DNA from: HXMU1420-2 sp017643305
GTDB lineage: Bacteria > Pseudomonadota > Alphaproteobacteria > Rhodobacterales > Rhodobacteraceae
DNA length: 64,000 nucleotides
Direction: 5' to 3'
Assembly (NCBI GenBank): GCA_965217135.1
Contig: OZ244249.1
Span: 1,488,001-1,552,000, forward strand
Shown here: one piece after another, positions 24,832 through 33,732 of the stretch
Numbering within the stretch: position 1 is the first letter of the stretch
How the letters are laid out: every line of letters starts with the position of its first letter
Notes under the pieces: generated by a model
Databases searched by the model: none
Told to the model about the DNA's origin: nothing
What the model saw: only the letters and a program-made list of their open reading frames with translations
Translations under genes and position numbers: made by a program

Positions 24832-25776
24832 ATGCCCCTGCGTTTCACCTTCAGACAGCTGGAATACCTCGTCGCCGTCGGGGACGCGGGCACAATTGCA
24901 CTGGCCGCGCAACGACTGAACGTGTCCTCGCCGTCTATATCCGCAGCAATCAGCCAGCTGGAGGCCGAATTCGGCATCCAGATCTTCGTGCGTCACCACG
25001 CGCAGGGCCTGTCGCTGACCCCGGGCGGGCGGCGGATATTCAACGAAAGCAAGCGTATCCTCGTTAGTGCGGCAGGGCTAAGCGATATGGCGAGCGAAAT
25101 CATCGAACGCCCGCGCGGGCCGATTTCCGTGGGTGTGCTGGCCACGTTGGCGCCCTTGCTCAGCGCCTCGCTGCGGCGGTCGTTTGAGGCTGCCTGTCCC
25201 GAGGCGGACGTGTCCCTGCATACCGGCCACCAACTGGACCTGCAGCAAATGCTGGGCCGGGCAGAGGTGGATGTGGCGGTGACCTATGACCTCGACATCC
25301 CCAAGGACATCGCGTTTGAGGCACTGGGCGAATTGCCGCCCTGGGTCATGCTGCCCGAAGGCCACGCGCTGACCGCGAAAGACAGCGTCGCGCTGGCGGA
25401 TCTGGCGGTGGAGCCGATGGTGCTGCTCGACCTGCCGATGAGCCGGGACTATTTCCTATCGCTGTTCCAGATGGCCGACCTGCGCCCGAACGTGGCCGAA
25501 CGCACGCCCGACATGTCTGTGGCGCGCAGCCTTGTGGCCAACGGGTTCGGCTTTGGCCTGATCAACGCGCGGCTGCGCAACGATCTGGCACCGGATGGCA
25601 CCAAACTGGTGTTTCGGCCCCTGTCGGATGATGTGCGCCCGATGGTTCTTGGGCTGGCCACCAAGCGGGCTGATCACCGGTCAGGTGTTGTGGCCGCTTT
25701 TTTCGACCACATGCGCGCGCGGCTGGCGGATGGCAGCCTGCCGGGTGCGGGCGAAGGCGGAAAAGGGTCAGACTGA
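24832..25776 (+). CDS. LysR family transcriptional regulator
   Basis: A 314-residue LysR regulator. The N-terminal winged HTH spans about residues 5-65 (FTFRQLEYLVAVGDAGTIALAAQRLNVSSPSISAAISQLE), followed by a linker helix and a periplasmic-binding-protein-like effector domain (about 95-300). It lies downstream of RidA-DUF1028 on the same strand and converges on the ArgE-like gene, so its targets are likely the RidA-DUF1028 unit or the divergent N-catabolic genes nearby. Effector unknown. Confidence 0.88.
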   Translation: MPLRFTFRQLEYLVAVGDAGTIALAAQRLNVSSPSISAAISQLEAEFGIQIFVRHHAQGLSLTPGGRRIFNESKRILVSAAGLSDMASEIIERPRGPISVGVLATLAPLLSASLRRSFEAACPEADVSLHTGHQLDLQQMLGRAEVDVAVTYDLDIPKDIAFEALGELPPWVMLPEGHALTAKDSVALADLAVEPMVLLDLPMSRDYFLSLFQMADLRPNVAERTPDMSVARSLVANGFGFGLINARLRNDLAPDGTKLVFRPLSDDVRPMVLGLATKRADHRSGVVAAFFDHMRARLADGSLPGAGEGGKGSD

Positions 25777-25807
25777 ATTCGACATCGCGTGTAGGCTGTG
25801 GTGATGA

Positions 25808-26962
25808 CTAGATACCCTGTACGAGCCGGTCGAGCAGTATGCCCAACATCCCGTCGCATTTCTGCATTTGCTCCACCGTGATGAATTCATCCGGCTTGTG
25901 GCCCTGTGCCATGGATCCCGGCCCACAGACGACGGTGGGCACGCCCAGCCGGGTGGAAAACAACCCGCCCTCGGTGCCGAACGCGACCTTGGTTGTGGCG
26001 TTGGACCCCGTCAGGGATTTGACGAAGTTCACAACCTCCGCATCCGGGGCGGTGCCCAGTGGTGGATATTGGTTGGTGACTTCAATGTTGATCAGCGCTT
26101 CTGGGAACTGACTGCGCAGCGGTACCAGTAAGCGGTCCGCGCCTTCCCGTAGCCGGTCCAGCAGGTGCTGAGGGTCATCTTCGGGCAGGTTGCGGATTTC
26201 AAACAACAACGTCGCTGTGTTCGGCACGATGTTCAGCGCGATACCCCCATCAATCACGCCCGCATGCACGGTGGAATAGGGCACGTCATACGCGTCATCC
26301 TGCACCGGTCCTTTGCGCAGATCAGCCTGCAGACTTCGGATCACCCCCACCATGTCGGCCGCCATGTGGATTGCGTTCAATGCGGTTGGGGCCAGGGCGG
26401 AGTGCGCCTCCCGCCCGGTACAGTTGATGCAGGCGGCGGTTTTGCCCTTGTGCCCGGTGGCCACCTGCAGTTGTGTGGGTTCCCCCACGATGCAGAAGCG
26501 CGGCACAAAGGGCGCATCAGCCAGCATCTCGATCATCGAACGCACACCGACACAGCCAATCTCTTCATCATAAGACAGGGCCAGATGCAGGGGGGTCTGC
26601 AAATCCTGCAAGGCGGCCTGTTCGGCTATCGCCAGCGCGCAGGCGACAAACCCCTTCATATCTGTGGTTCCGCGCCCATAAAGGCGGCCATCCTGCTCGG
26701 TCAGTTCGAAAGGTGGCATGCTCCATGCCTGTCCTTCGACTGGCACCACGTCCGTATGACCTGACAGCAGCACGCCGGCCCTGTCGCGCGCGCCCAGCGT
26801 GGCATAAAGATTGGCCTTGTGACCGGTGTCATCGCTTATCACGGTGACCTCTGCGCCAAGCCCGCGCAGCAGCCCCTCGCAATAGCTGATCAACGCGCGG
26901 TTCGGGTCCGCGCTGATCGTGGGAAACGCGATCAGGTCGCGCAGGATCTGGATGCTGCGCAT
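25808..26962 (-). CDS. M20 family deacylase, acetylornithine deacetylase (ArgE)-like
   Basis: A 384-residue zinc aminoacylase of the ArgE/DapE/CPG2 superfamily. The metal-binding residues are visible: H69 and D71 in LLSGHTDVVP, D101 in GRGTTDMKG and E133/E134 in SYDEEIGCVG; HLALSYDEE and the VATGHKGK turn of the dimerisation domain are also family-like. It could release acyl groups from N-acyl amino acids. It lies 3 bases downstream of the FMO-like gene, clearly co-transcribed, which suggests a catabolic role rather than arginine synthesis. Substrate inferred only broadly. Confidence 0.85.
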   Translation of the reverse strand: MRSIQILRDLIAFPTISADPNRALISYCEGLLRGLGAEVTVISDDTGHKANLYATLGARDRAGVLLSGHTDVVPVEGQAWSMPPFELTEQDGRLYGRGTTDMKGFVACALAIAEQAALQDLQTPLHLALSYDEEIGCVGVRSMIEMLADAPFVPRFCIVGEPTQLQVATGHKGKTAACINCTGREAHSALAPTALNAIHMAADMVGVIRSLQADLRKGPVQDDAYDVPYSTVHAGVIDGGIALNIVPNTATLLFEIRNLPEDDPQHLLDRLREGADRLLVPLRSQFPEALINIEVTNQYPPLGTAPDAEVVNFVKSLTGSNATTKVAFGTEGGLFSTRLGVPTVVCGPGSMAQGHKPDEFITVEQMQKCDGMLGILLDRLVQGI

Positions 26963-26965
26963 GGC

Positions 26966-28207
26966 TTAGGTGACGTCGGTTTGTGCACTGCCCGCGATAT
27001 GTCCGGCCAGATGCTTTGCATCCACCCAGACGCCCCAGATAAACGACGACCCCCGCATCGACAGCCAGGGCAGGCCAAGGAAATAGACGCCGGGATGTTT
27101 GGAAATGCCCCTGTGATGGGCTGGCTGTCCCTTATCGTCGAACGCATCAACCTTGAGCCAACTGAAATCCTGCCGGAACCCGGTGGCCCAGATGATCGTG
27201 GTGACGCCGGCCTTGGCCAAATTCAGTTCTGAGACTGGATCAGTGGCGCAGGCGGGCAGGGGGCCCAGTACATGCGCCTCGGGTTCGTCTGGCAGGCCCA
27301 AGCCTTGCGCGGCCACATGCGCGTCGGCTTCTTGAAGTAGCGCCATCAGGCTTTCGTCACCGCCCCGGATATTGTCAGCCAAATCGGGCTGGAAGGTGAC
27401 CACCCCATCGGTGCAATCCCGCGTCATTCCGACCAGTTTCATGCCTCGGTTGGCAAAGTTGCGGAAATCCACGGTCGCCCCGCCATAGGCCCCACTGACA
27501 GCAATGGTGACATGTTCTTTTCCCGCGGGTGGGGTTTTCGCCTCCCATTTGCCCAACTGGCCCAGCCACCAGACAAAATCCTTGCCCCGGTAGCTGCGCG
27601 GCGGACGGTCATGCGGGCCGACCGACAGGTACACGTCGCGCCCCGCGCGCAGCAATTCGTCGGCAATCTGGGAACCCGAAGACCCGGCGCCCACAACCAG
27701 AACCGCGCCCGGCGCCAGTTGGTCGGGATTGCGGTAGGCGGTGGAATGCATCTGGGTGAGCCCTGGAGTTTCGGGCACCACTGGCGGGATCACTGGTACT
27801 TGGAAAGGCCCGGTTGCGGCGACTACGTTCTGTGCGATCACCAAACCGTCAGAGGTTTCAACGCGAAAGCCCGGACCGTCCGGGTTTTCGACAACCTCGG
27901 TCACCTCCACCCCACAACGAACCGGCGCGCTGATCTGGCTGGCGAAATCTTCCAAATAATGCGCTACGCTTTCCTTCGTCGCAAAATCATCCGGGCCAGT
28001 GTCGTCGAATTCTTTAGTCGGGAACCGATCGTGCCAGGCGGGGCCGTTGGCCACGAGAGAATCCCACCGTTCCGTGCGCCAGCGTTCGCCAACGCGGTGC
28101 CGTTCCAGCACCAGATGAGACACGCCCGCATTTCCCAGATGCTCGCTCATCGCCAGCCCGGCCTGCCCACCGCCGACAATCAGCGCATCCACGGTTTCGA
28201 TCTTCAT
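26966..28207 (-). CDS. FAD/NAD(P)-dependent monooxygenase-like flavoprotein (FMO/CzcO family)
   Basis: A 413-residue flavin-containing-monooxygenase-like protein. It has the FAD site GGGQAGLA (from residue 12), a second dinucleotide site GAGSSG (173-178) for NAD(P)H, and the HSTAY segment resembling the FMO fingerprint. The ATGF segment near residue 365 is common in this superfamily. Members hydroxylate nitrogen or sulfur, or carry out Baeyer-Villiger reactions. It transcribes with the ArgE-like gene and diverges from the TMADH-like operon, with 233 bases between. A role in N-oxygenation is possible but unproven. It is not an obvious match to Tmm (trimethylamine monooxygenase). Confidence 0.8.
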   Translation of the reverse strand: MKIETVDALIVGGGQAGLAMSEHLGNAGVSHLVLERHRVGERWRTERWDSLVANGPAWHDRFPTKEFDDTGPDDFATKESVAHYLEDFASQISAPVRCGVEVTEVVENPDGPGFRVETSDGLVIAQNVVAATGPFQVPVIPPVVPETPGLTQMHSTAYRNPDQLAPGAVLVVGAGSSGSQIADELLRAGRDVYLSVGPHDRPPRSYRGKDFVWWLGQLGKWEAKTPPAGKEHVTIAVSGAYGGATVDFRNFANRGMKLVGMTRDCTDGVVTFQPDLADNIRGGDESLMALLQEADAHVAAQGLGLPDEPEAHVLGPLPACATDPVSELNLAKAGVTTIIWATGFRQDFSWLKVDAFDDKGQPAHHRGISKHPGVYFLGLPWLSMRGSSFIWGVWVDAKHLAGHIAGSAQTDVT

Positions 28208-28345
28208 GCCAGGCCCTCCGCCAACGAAAACTCCGCCATCACTCTAGGAAACGGGTGCAGGTGCCAAAACCATGATTTCGTTAAGCCTTGGTTGGGCTGT
28301 CGCTAATTGCCTAGGTTTTGAGCAAAAGCCAGTGATCTCGGCGCG

Positions 28346-28360
28346 TTAGGCTGGGCCTAA
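28346..28360. promoter_or_regulatory. Inverted repeat in the divergent region between the FMO-like and TMADH-like genes
   Basis: TTAGGC at 28346-28351 and GCCTAA at 28355-28360 form a perfect inverted repeat around TGG, about 80 bases before the TMADH-like start. Its location between divergent units makes a regulator site possible. No partner is known. The rest of 28208-28440 shows nothing else clear. Confidence 0.3.
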
Positions 28361-28440
28361 GCAGTGCTTTCGCAGGCTTGTCTTTCGCTTTTTGGGTGCG
28401 CGCGTATCGTGAATTGGTCAGATGTTTGCTGGAGGCCCCC

Positions 28441-30516
28441 TTGCGCGATCCGCGGTACGATATCTTGTTTGAACCCCTGCAGATCGGGCCAGTCACGGCA
28501 AAGAACCGATTCTACCAGGTGCCCCATTGCAACGGCGGCGGCTACCGTGATCCGTCAGCAGCTGCCGCCATGCGCGGGGTCAAGGCCGAAGGCGGCTGGG
28601 GTGTGGTGTTCACCGAACAATGCGAAATGCACCACTCGTCCGAGATTACCCCGTTCATCGAGCTGCGGCTGTGGGAAGATCAGGATATTCCCGGCATCGC
28701 AAGAATGGCCGAAGCGATGAAATCTGGCGGTGCGTTGGCGGGCATCCAGCTGGCCTATTCCGGCATCAACGGGCCCAATTTCTACACGCGCGAAGTGCCT
28801 CTGGCCGTGACTGGCATGCCAATCCGGACCTTTACCAATGACCCGGTCAATGCCCGCAGCATGGACAAACAGGACATCCGCGACCTGCGCCGCTGGTTCG
28901 TGAACGCGGGCAAGCGGGCGAAGACTGCAGGGTTTGACCTGATCTGTCTTTATGGCGCGCACGGGTTCGGGATTTTCCAGCATTTCCTGTCCACGATCAC
29001 CAACCACCGGACCGACGAATACGGTGGATCGCTGGAAAACCGGTCGCGTTTCGTGCGCGAAGTTGTGGACGACATGCGCGATGCGGTGGGCGATACCATG
29101 GGGCTGACCCTGCGCCTCTCGCTGGATGAAATGATGGGTGATCTGGGGTTTGCCAATTCCGAGGTGCGCGATTTCATCGAAATGCATGCGGACCTGCCGG
29201 ATCTCTGGGATCTGGCCCATGGGACGTGGGAAGACTGCTCCGGCCCGTCGCGGTTCAAGGAAGAGGCCGCGCAGGAAGAACTGGTGCGCGGTGTCAAAAG
29301 CCTGACCTCGAAACCGGTTGTGGGCGTGGGCCGCTTTACGTCCCCCGATGTGATGGTGCGGCAGTTGAAACAGGGCGTGCTTGACCTGATCGGTTGTGCG
29401 CGGCCGTCAATTGCCGACCCGTTCCTGCCGAAGAAGGTGGAAGAGGGCCGGATCGAAGACATCCGGGAATGCATCGGCTGCAATATCTGCATTACCGGCG
29501 ACATGACCATGGCGATCAGCCGTTGTACGCAGAACCCCACTTTTATGGAGGAGTGGCGCAAGGGCTGGCACCCGGAGATCATCCAATCGCGTGGGGATAG
29601 TGGCAGCGTGCTGGTCGTGGGCGCAGGCCCCGCCGGGTTAGAGGCTGCGCTGGCCTGTGCCAATCGCGGTTATGATGTGGCGCTGGCCGAGGCAGGCACC
29701 GTCCTGGGCGGCCGCGTCGCGCGCGAACGCCTGCTGCCGGGCCTGTCGGCCTGGGGGCGGGTGGCCGATTACCGCGACTATCAATTATCGCAAAAACCGA
29801 ATGTGGAGATCTACCGTGACAGCGAATTGACCGCTGAGCAGATCCTCGAGTTTGGCTTTGCCAATGTCTGCATCGCCACAGGCTCCCGCTGGCGGCGCGA
29901 TGGTGTGTCCCGCCAGCATGTCACACCTGTTTCTGCAGATCCGGCCATGCCGGTCTACACGCCCGATGACCTGATGGCGGGCCGTCTGCCTTCGGGCCAC
30001 GTGGTGCTGTGGGACGATGACCATTACTACATGGGCGGCGTTCTGGCTGAGTTGCTGGTGAACGATGGCTGCACCGTCACGCTGGTCACCACCGCACAAC
30101 GCGTGTCGGACTGGACGTACAATACGCTCGAACACCATGCGATCCACAAACGTCTGGCCGAGATGGGGGTGGATATTGTTCTGAACCGCGGCGTCACCCG
30201 CATCGGGCAGGGGGCCGTGACCAGCGACTGTGTGTTTACCGGGATGGAGCGAGAACTACCCGCCGACGCGGTGGTCATGGTGGCCTCCCGCACCGGGCAG
30301 GACGCGGTCTATCGCGCCCTGAAGGCGGAGCATTACGCCTGGACCGATGCCGGGCTGCTTTCCGTCCGCATGATAGGCGATGCCGAGGCGCCGGGGCCCA
30401 TCGCCTGGGCCACATATGCCGGGCACCGGTATGCGCGCGAACTGGACACTGGCGACATTGGCGATGCGCTGCCCTTCCGGCGCGAAGTTACAGCGTTGGC
30501 ACCGCAGGTGACATGA
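28441..30516 (+). CDS. Trimethylamine/dimethylamine dehydrogenase family flavoprotein (N-demethylase-like)
   Basis: A 691-residue protein collinear with trimethylamine dehydrogenase (TMADH): an FMN TIM barrel, a 4Fe-4S region and C-terminal nucleotide-binding domains. The start is TTG 28441 behind CTGGAGG, giving MRDPRYDILFEPLQIG, matching the TMADH N-terminus. Conserved: the FMN-linking C30, Y171 and H174 in LYGAHG, and cluster cysteines C344, C347, C350 and C362. In the aromatic bowl, TMADH Tyr60 is Q60 and Trp355 is D354, while Trp264 remains (W256). So the substrate may be a secondary amine or N-methyl compound rather than trimethylamine; the Tyr60-to-Gln change is also reported for dimethylamine dehydrogenase, as I recall. 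It begins the transporter operon. Confidence 0.85.
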   Translation: MRDPRYDILFEPLQIGPVTAKNRFYQVPHCNGGGYRDPSAAAAMRGVKAEGGWGVVFTEQCEMHHSSEITPFIELRLWEDQDIPGIARMAEAMKSGGALAGIQLAYSGINGPNFYTREVPLAVTGMPIRTFTNDPVNARSMDKQDIRDLRRWFVNAGKRAKTAGFDLICLYGAHGFGIFQHFLSTITNHRTDEYGGSLENRSRFVREVVDDMRDAVGDTMGLTLRLSLDEMMGDLGFANSEVRDFIEMHADLPDLWDLAHGTWEDCSGPSRFKEEAAQEELVRGVKSLTSKPVVGVGRFTSPDVMVRQLKQGVLDLIGCARPSIADPFLPKKVEEGRIEDIRECIGCNICITGDMTMAISRCTQNPTFMEEWRKGWHPEIIQSRGDSGSVLVVGAGPAGLEAALACANRGYDVALAEAGTVLGGRVARERLLPGLSAWGRVADYRDYQLSQKPNVEIYRDSELTAEQILEFGFANVCIATGSRWRRDGVSRQHVTPVSADPAMPVYTPDDLMAGRLPSGHVVLWDDDHYYMGGVLAELLVNDGCTVTLVTTAQRVSDWTYNTLEHHAIHKRLAEMGVDIVLNRGVTRIGQGAVTSDCVFTGMERELPADAVVMVASRTGQDAVYRALKAEHYAWTDAGLLSVRMIGDAEAPGPIAWATYAGHRYARELDTGDIGDALPFRREVTALAPQVT

Positions 30517-30785
30517 CGGGGGTAACGGTACTGCAGATGGCATATGCCATGGCATGCTTGGTGGCCCGCATTGGCAAGCCGGAGTTTTGCGGCCGGTTGC
30601 GACAGACGGCGGGCACATGTCTGGATTTTGATAACGTCATCGCGCTGGCGACGAACATCAGCTGGCAGACGGTCAAAGTCTTCCGCGAGCATCTTTTCAC
30701 CTCCCAGTCAGAGCCGTTCGCGCCGCTCTTTCCGTTGATTGGGGCCGATGAAAACCGGGAAAAGGCGGAGGCGATATATGTCTGA
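30513..30785 (+). CDS. Short hypothetical protein, possibly a truncated LuxR-type regulator N-terminus
   Basis: A 90-residue frame whose ATG overlaps the TMADH-like stop (ATGA). The start MAYAMACLVARIGKPEFCGR, then FDNVIALA and VKVFREHLF, recalls the N-terminal sensor part of LuxR-family regulators in Rhodobacterales. No helix-turn-helix follows: the frame stops at 30785 and only 86 bases remain before the transporter gene. Either it is a relic cut down from about 250 residues, or a small independent protein. The resemblance is from memory and weak. Confidence 0.4.
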   Translation: MTGVTVLQMAYAMACLVARIGKPEFCGRLRQTAGTCLDFDNVIALATNISWQTVKVFREHLFTSQSEPFAPLFPLIGADENREKAEAIYV

Positions 30786-30815
30786 CCGATCGGAACGCAT
30801 CGCGATACCGCATGA

Positions 30816-30829
30816 GGGGTGTATACCCC
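30816..30829. promoter_or_regulatory. Palindromic GGGGTGTATACCCC site before the ABC transporter operon
   Basis: Arms GGGGT (30816-30820) and ACCCC (30825-30829) flank GTAT. The site lies 43 bases before the PotA-like start. It could be an operator or the stem of a short leader hairpin. No matching regulator can be named. Confidence 0.3.
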
Positions 30830-30871
30830 CGAGATCGGAGCGGATTAAACTGGGCTTAAATATGCGGGGGT

Positions 30872-31981
30872 ATGGCTGCCTGTCTTCCCCTATCTGCATG
30901 CGGAGTTGCTGAACACGTGGTCACCGAAACCAAGCCTCCTGCGGTCGAGATACAAAGCGCGCGCAAGGATTACGGAACCTTTACTGCGCTGCGCAGCGTG
31001 TCTTTCGACATCGCCGATAACGAATTCTTCACGCTTCTGGGTCCGTCCGGTTGTGGCAAGACCACCCTGCTGCGGATGATCGCCGGGTTCGAAGGTGTCA
31101 CCGACGGGGCGATTTTCCTGTATGGAGAGGAAATTGAAAACCTGCCGCCAGATCGGCGGCCGGTGAACACGGTGTTCCAGAACTATTCCCTGTTCCCGCA
31201 TATGACGGTGACCGAAAACATCGGCTTTGGCCTGCGCATGCTGGGCTGGACCAAGGGCGACATAGCCGCGCGAGTCGAGCAGATGGTCGCGCTGGTCAGG
31301 CTTGAAGCCTTTGCCGACCGACGCCCGGCGCAACTGTCAGGTGGGCAGCAGCAGCGCGTTGCCCTGGCCCGCGCCATGGCTCCGCGCCCCAAGGTGCTGC
31401 TGCTGGACGAACCGCTGTCTGCGCTGGACCTGAAGCTGCGCCAGAACATGCGTGAAGAGCTGAAGGCGCTGCAGCAGGAAACTGGCATCACGTTCATCTT
31501 CGTGACCCACGACCAGGAAGAAGCGCTGTCCATGTCCGACCGGATCGCGGTGATGTCCGCCGGGGAGGTTCAGCAGATCGGAACGCCGGAGGAAATCTAC
31601 GAGTTTCCAGTCAATCGGTTCGTGGCGGATTTTATTGGAGATACCAACTTGTTGGAAGCAGCAGTTCAACAAGTAGGTGAGGGGTATGTGACCTGCCGGA
31701 TCGGGGATGCGCAGCTGACTGCCGTGGCCAGTCAAGCGGTGACGCAGGGCCAAAAAGGCTGGCTGTCGGTCCGGCCAGAACGGCTGACCATTGCGTCCGA
31801 CGGCCTGCCCGCCACGGTGGAGCAGACGATCTATCTGGGTACCGACACACAGATACTTGCACGCATCGAAGGTGGGCTGCGTCTGCGGGTACGTGCCCAG
31901 AACGATGGTGCGCGCCCGGCCCAGGGTGACTGCATTTTCCTGAACGTGGCCGACGGCGCGGCCCGGTTCCTGGTGGAGTAG
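30872..31981 (+). CDS. Spermidine/putrescine-type ABC transporter ATP-binding protein (PotA-like)
   Basis: A 369-residue ATPase of the polyamine/organic-cation import family. It has Walker A GPSGCGKT (57-64), signature LSGGQ (155-159), Walker B VLLLDE (175-180), the switch His in FVTHDQEEAL and a C-terminal TOBE domain (from about 275). The start is uncertain: ATG 30872 is given; an in-frame GTG at 30917 would remove 15 residues that precede the usual family N-terminus. It works on the cytoplasmic face with the two permeases and binding protein that follow. The substrate is inferred as a cationic amine from context with the TMADH-like enzyme. Confidence 0.9.
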   Translation: MAACLPLSACGVAEHVVTETKPPAVEIQSARKDYGTFTALRSVSFDIADNEFFTLLGPSGCGKTTLLRMIAGFEGVTDGAIFLYGEEIENLPPDRRPVNTVFQNYSLFPHMTVTENIGFGLRMLGWTKGDIAARVEQMVALVRLEAFADRRPAQLSGGQQQRVALARAMAPRPKVLLLDEPLSALDLKLRQNMREELKALQQETGITFIFVTHDQEEALSMSDRIAVMSAGEVQQIGTPEEIYEFPVNRFVADFIGDTNLLEAAVQQVGEGYVTCRIGDAQLTAVASQAVTQGQKGWLSVRPERLTIASDGLPATVEQTIYLGTDTQILARIEGGLRLRVRAQNDGARPAQGDCIFLNVADGAARFLVE

Positions 31982-31985
31982 AGCC

Positions 31986-32900
31986 ATGGCAGCAGGCATC
32001 GGCGGCAGAACCGTTTCCAGCGCCTTCGCGCCCATCCGGCTGTGGCTGCTCTTGCCGTCCTGGGTGGTGATCGGGTTCTTCCTGCTGATCCCGGTTCTGT
32101 TGATGCTGGTCTATTCCTTCCTGACCAAGGAATTCCGAGGCGGGGTGATCTGGGATTTCACCCTGGCGGCCTATGACCAGTTCCTGTTTGACCGGGGGCT
32201 GTTTGGCGACGATCCACCAACGATTCAATGGACTTACATCACGATCTTTGCGCGCTCCATCCTGCAGGCCGCCGTGGCCACTGTTCTCTGCCTGCTGATC
32301 GGCTTTCCCACCGCTTGGTACATCGCCACCCGCGCCGCGCGGATGCGGTCGATCTGGTTGTTTCTGGTGACCGTGCCGTATTGGGTGAACCTGCTGATCC
32401 GCACCGTGTCGATGAAATTCCTGATCCGCGAAAACGGCCCGCTGAACGAATTCCTTTTGGCGCTGGGCATCATCGACAGCCCGCTGGAGATCATCAATAC
32501 CGACATCGCCGTGCAACTGGGCCTGTTCTATTCCTACCTGCCGTTCATGGTGCTGCCGATCTATGCTGCTGTCGAACGCTACAACTTCGCGCTCAGCGAA
32601 GCGGGCGCGGACCTCTATGCCGGGCGTTGGACCATTATGCGGGAGATTGTGCTGCCCGTGGTCAAGCCCGGCATCATCGCGGGCTGTATCCTGGTCTTCG
32701 TGCCCTCTCTGGGCGCGTTTCTGGCACCGGACCTACTGGGCGGAGCCAAGAATTTCATGATCGGGTCGCTGATCGAAGAGCAGTTCAAGGGGCAGGCGGG
32801 TAACTGGCCGTTTGGCGCAGCATCGTCGATGATCCTGCTGAGCATGGTGCTTGTGGTGCTATTCTTCTACGCCCGCGGCCAAGCGAGGGAGCAGGTCTGA
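31986..32900 (+). CDS. ABC transporter permease (PotB-like)
   Basis: A 304-residue inner-membrane permease with about six membrane helices. The first is near residues 18-40 (LLLPSWVVIGFFLLIPVLLML). The EAA loop that docks on the ATPase reads EAGADLYAGRWTIMREIVLP. Only 4 bases separate it from the ATPase gene, and its stop overlaps the next start by one base (TGATG). Family: polyamine/opine importers. Confidence 0.9.
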   Translation: MAAGIGGRTVSSAFAPIRLWLLLPSWVVIGFFLLIPVLLMLVYSFLTKEFRGGVIWDFTLAAYDQFLFDRGLFGDDPPTIQWTYITIFARSILQAAVATVLCLLIGFPTAWYIATRAARMRSIWLFLVTVPYWVNLLIRTVSMKFLIRENGPLNEFLLALGIIDSPLEIINTDIAVQLGLFYSYLPFMVLPIYAAVERYNFALSEAGADLYAGRWTIMREIVLPVVKPGIIAGCILVFVPSLGAFLAPDLLGGAKNFMIGSLIEEQFKGQAGNWPFGAASSMILLSMVLVVLFFYARGQAREQV

Positions 32901-33712
32901 TGCGCGGCTTTGATCCCCGAAACTACACCGGCTTTCTGACCGTGACGTTGGTTTGCCTGTTTATCCTTTATGCACCTCTCATTGTCGTGGCGGTTTATTC
33001 CTTCAATGACAGCGTATCCATCACTCGGTTTACGGGCGTGTCTCTGCGCTGGTACGCGGATGTCTTTACCGGGCTGGAGGCCGCCAAGTTCCGCGCGGCG
33101 GCGGCCAATTCGTTTTCCATCGCCATCATGGCCGCAATGGCTGCCACTGCCATTGCCACCGCCGCTGCCGTTGGCATGGTGCGCGGCGGTAATTTCCGGG
33201 GCAAACCAGCCAGCTTCGCGCTGATTTCCATGCCGATCATGGTGCCGGAGATCGTCACAGCAGTGGCGACGCTTATCTTTTTCTCCACCATCGGTTTTAC
33301 GCTGGGCTACCTTTCGATCTTGGTGGCGCATATCGTCTTCTGCATCCCCTTCGCCTACCTGCCCATCGCGGCGCGGTTGCAAGGGATTGAGGCTTCGTTC
33401 GAAGAGGCCGCGCAGGACCTTTACGCAAATCGCTGGCGCGCTTTCCGCTACGTGCTGGCCCCGATTATGGCACCGGGCATCTTTTCGGGGTTCCTGTTGG
33501 CCTTCATCATCTCACTCGACGATTTCATCATCACCAATTTCGTCAAGGGCGCAGGGGTGGAAACCCTGCCCACCGCGATCTTTGGCGCGGTCAAGCAGGG
33601 CATCAAGCCAAATATTATGGCGCTTAGTACGCTGCTCTTGCTGTTTTCCATCCTGATCGTGACACTGTCGTATCTGATCGGGCGGTCCGGAAACGAAAAA
33701 TACCAGAACTGA
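32900..33712 (+). CDS. ABC transporter permease (PotC-like)
   Basis: A 270-residue second permease. Membrane helices are visible at the N-terminus (FLTVTLVCLFILYAPLIVVAV) and onward; the EAA loop is FEEAAQDLYANRWRAFRYVL. It pairs with the PotB-like protein to form the channel. One-base overlap with the upstream gene shows tight coupling. The binding-protein gene follows 20 bases later behind a strong RBS (GAGGAG). Confidence 0.9.
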   Translation: MRGFDPRNYTGFLTVTLVCLFILYAPLIVVAVYSFNDSVSITRFTGVSLRWYADVFTGLEAAKFRAAAANSFSIAIMAAMAATAIATAAAVGMVRGGNFRGKPASFALISMPIMVPEIVTAVATLIFFSTIGFTLGYLSILVAHIVFCIPFAYLPIAARLQGIEASFEEAAQDLYANRWRAFRYVLAPIMAPGIFSGFLLAFIISLDDFIITNFVKGAGVETLPTAIFGAVKQGIKPNIMALSTLLLLFSILIVTLSYLIGRSGNEKYQN

Positions 33713-33732
33713 ACCAACAGAGGAGTTGTGAC

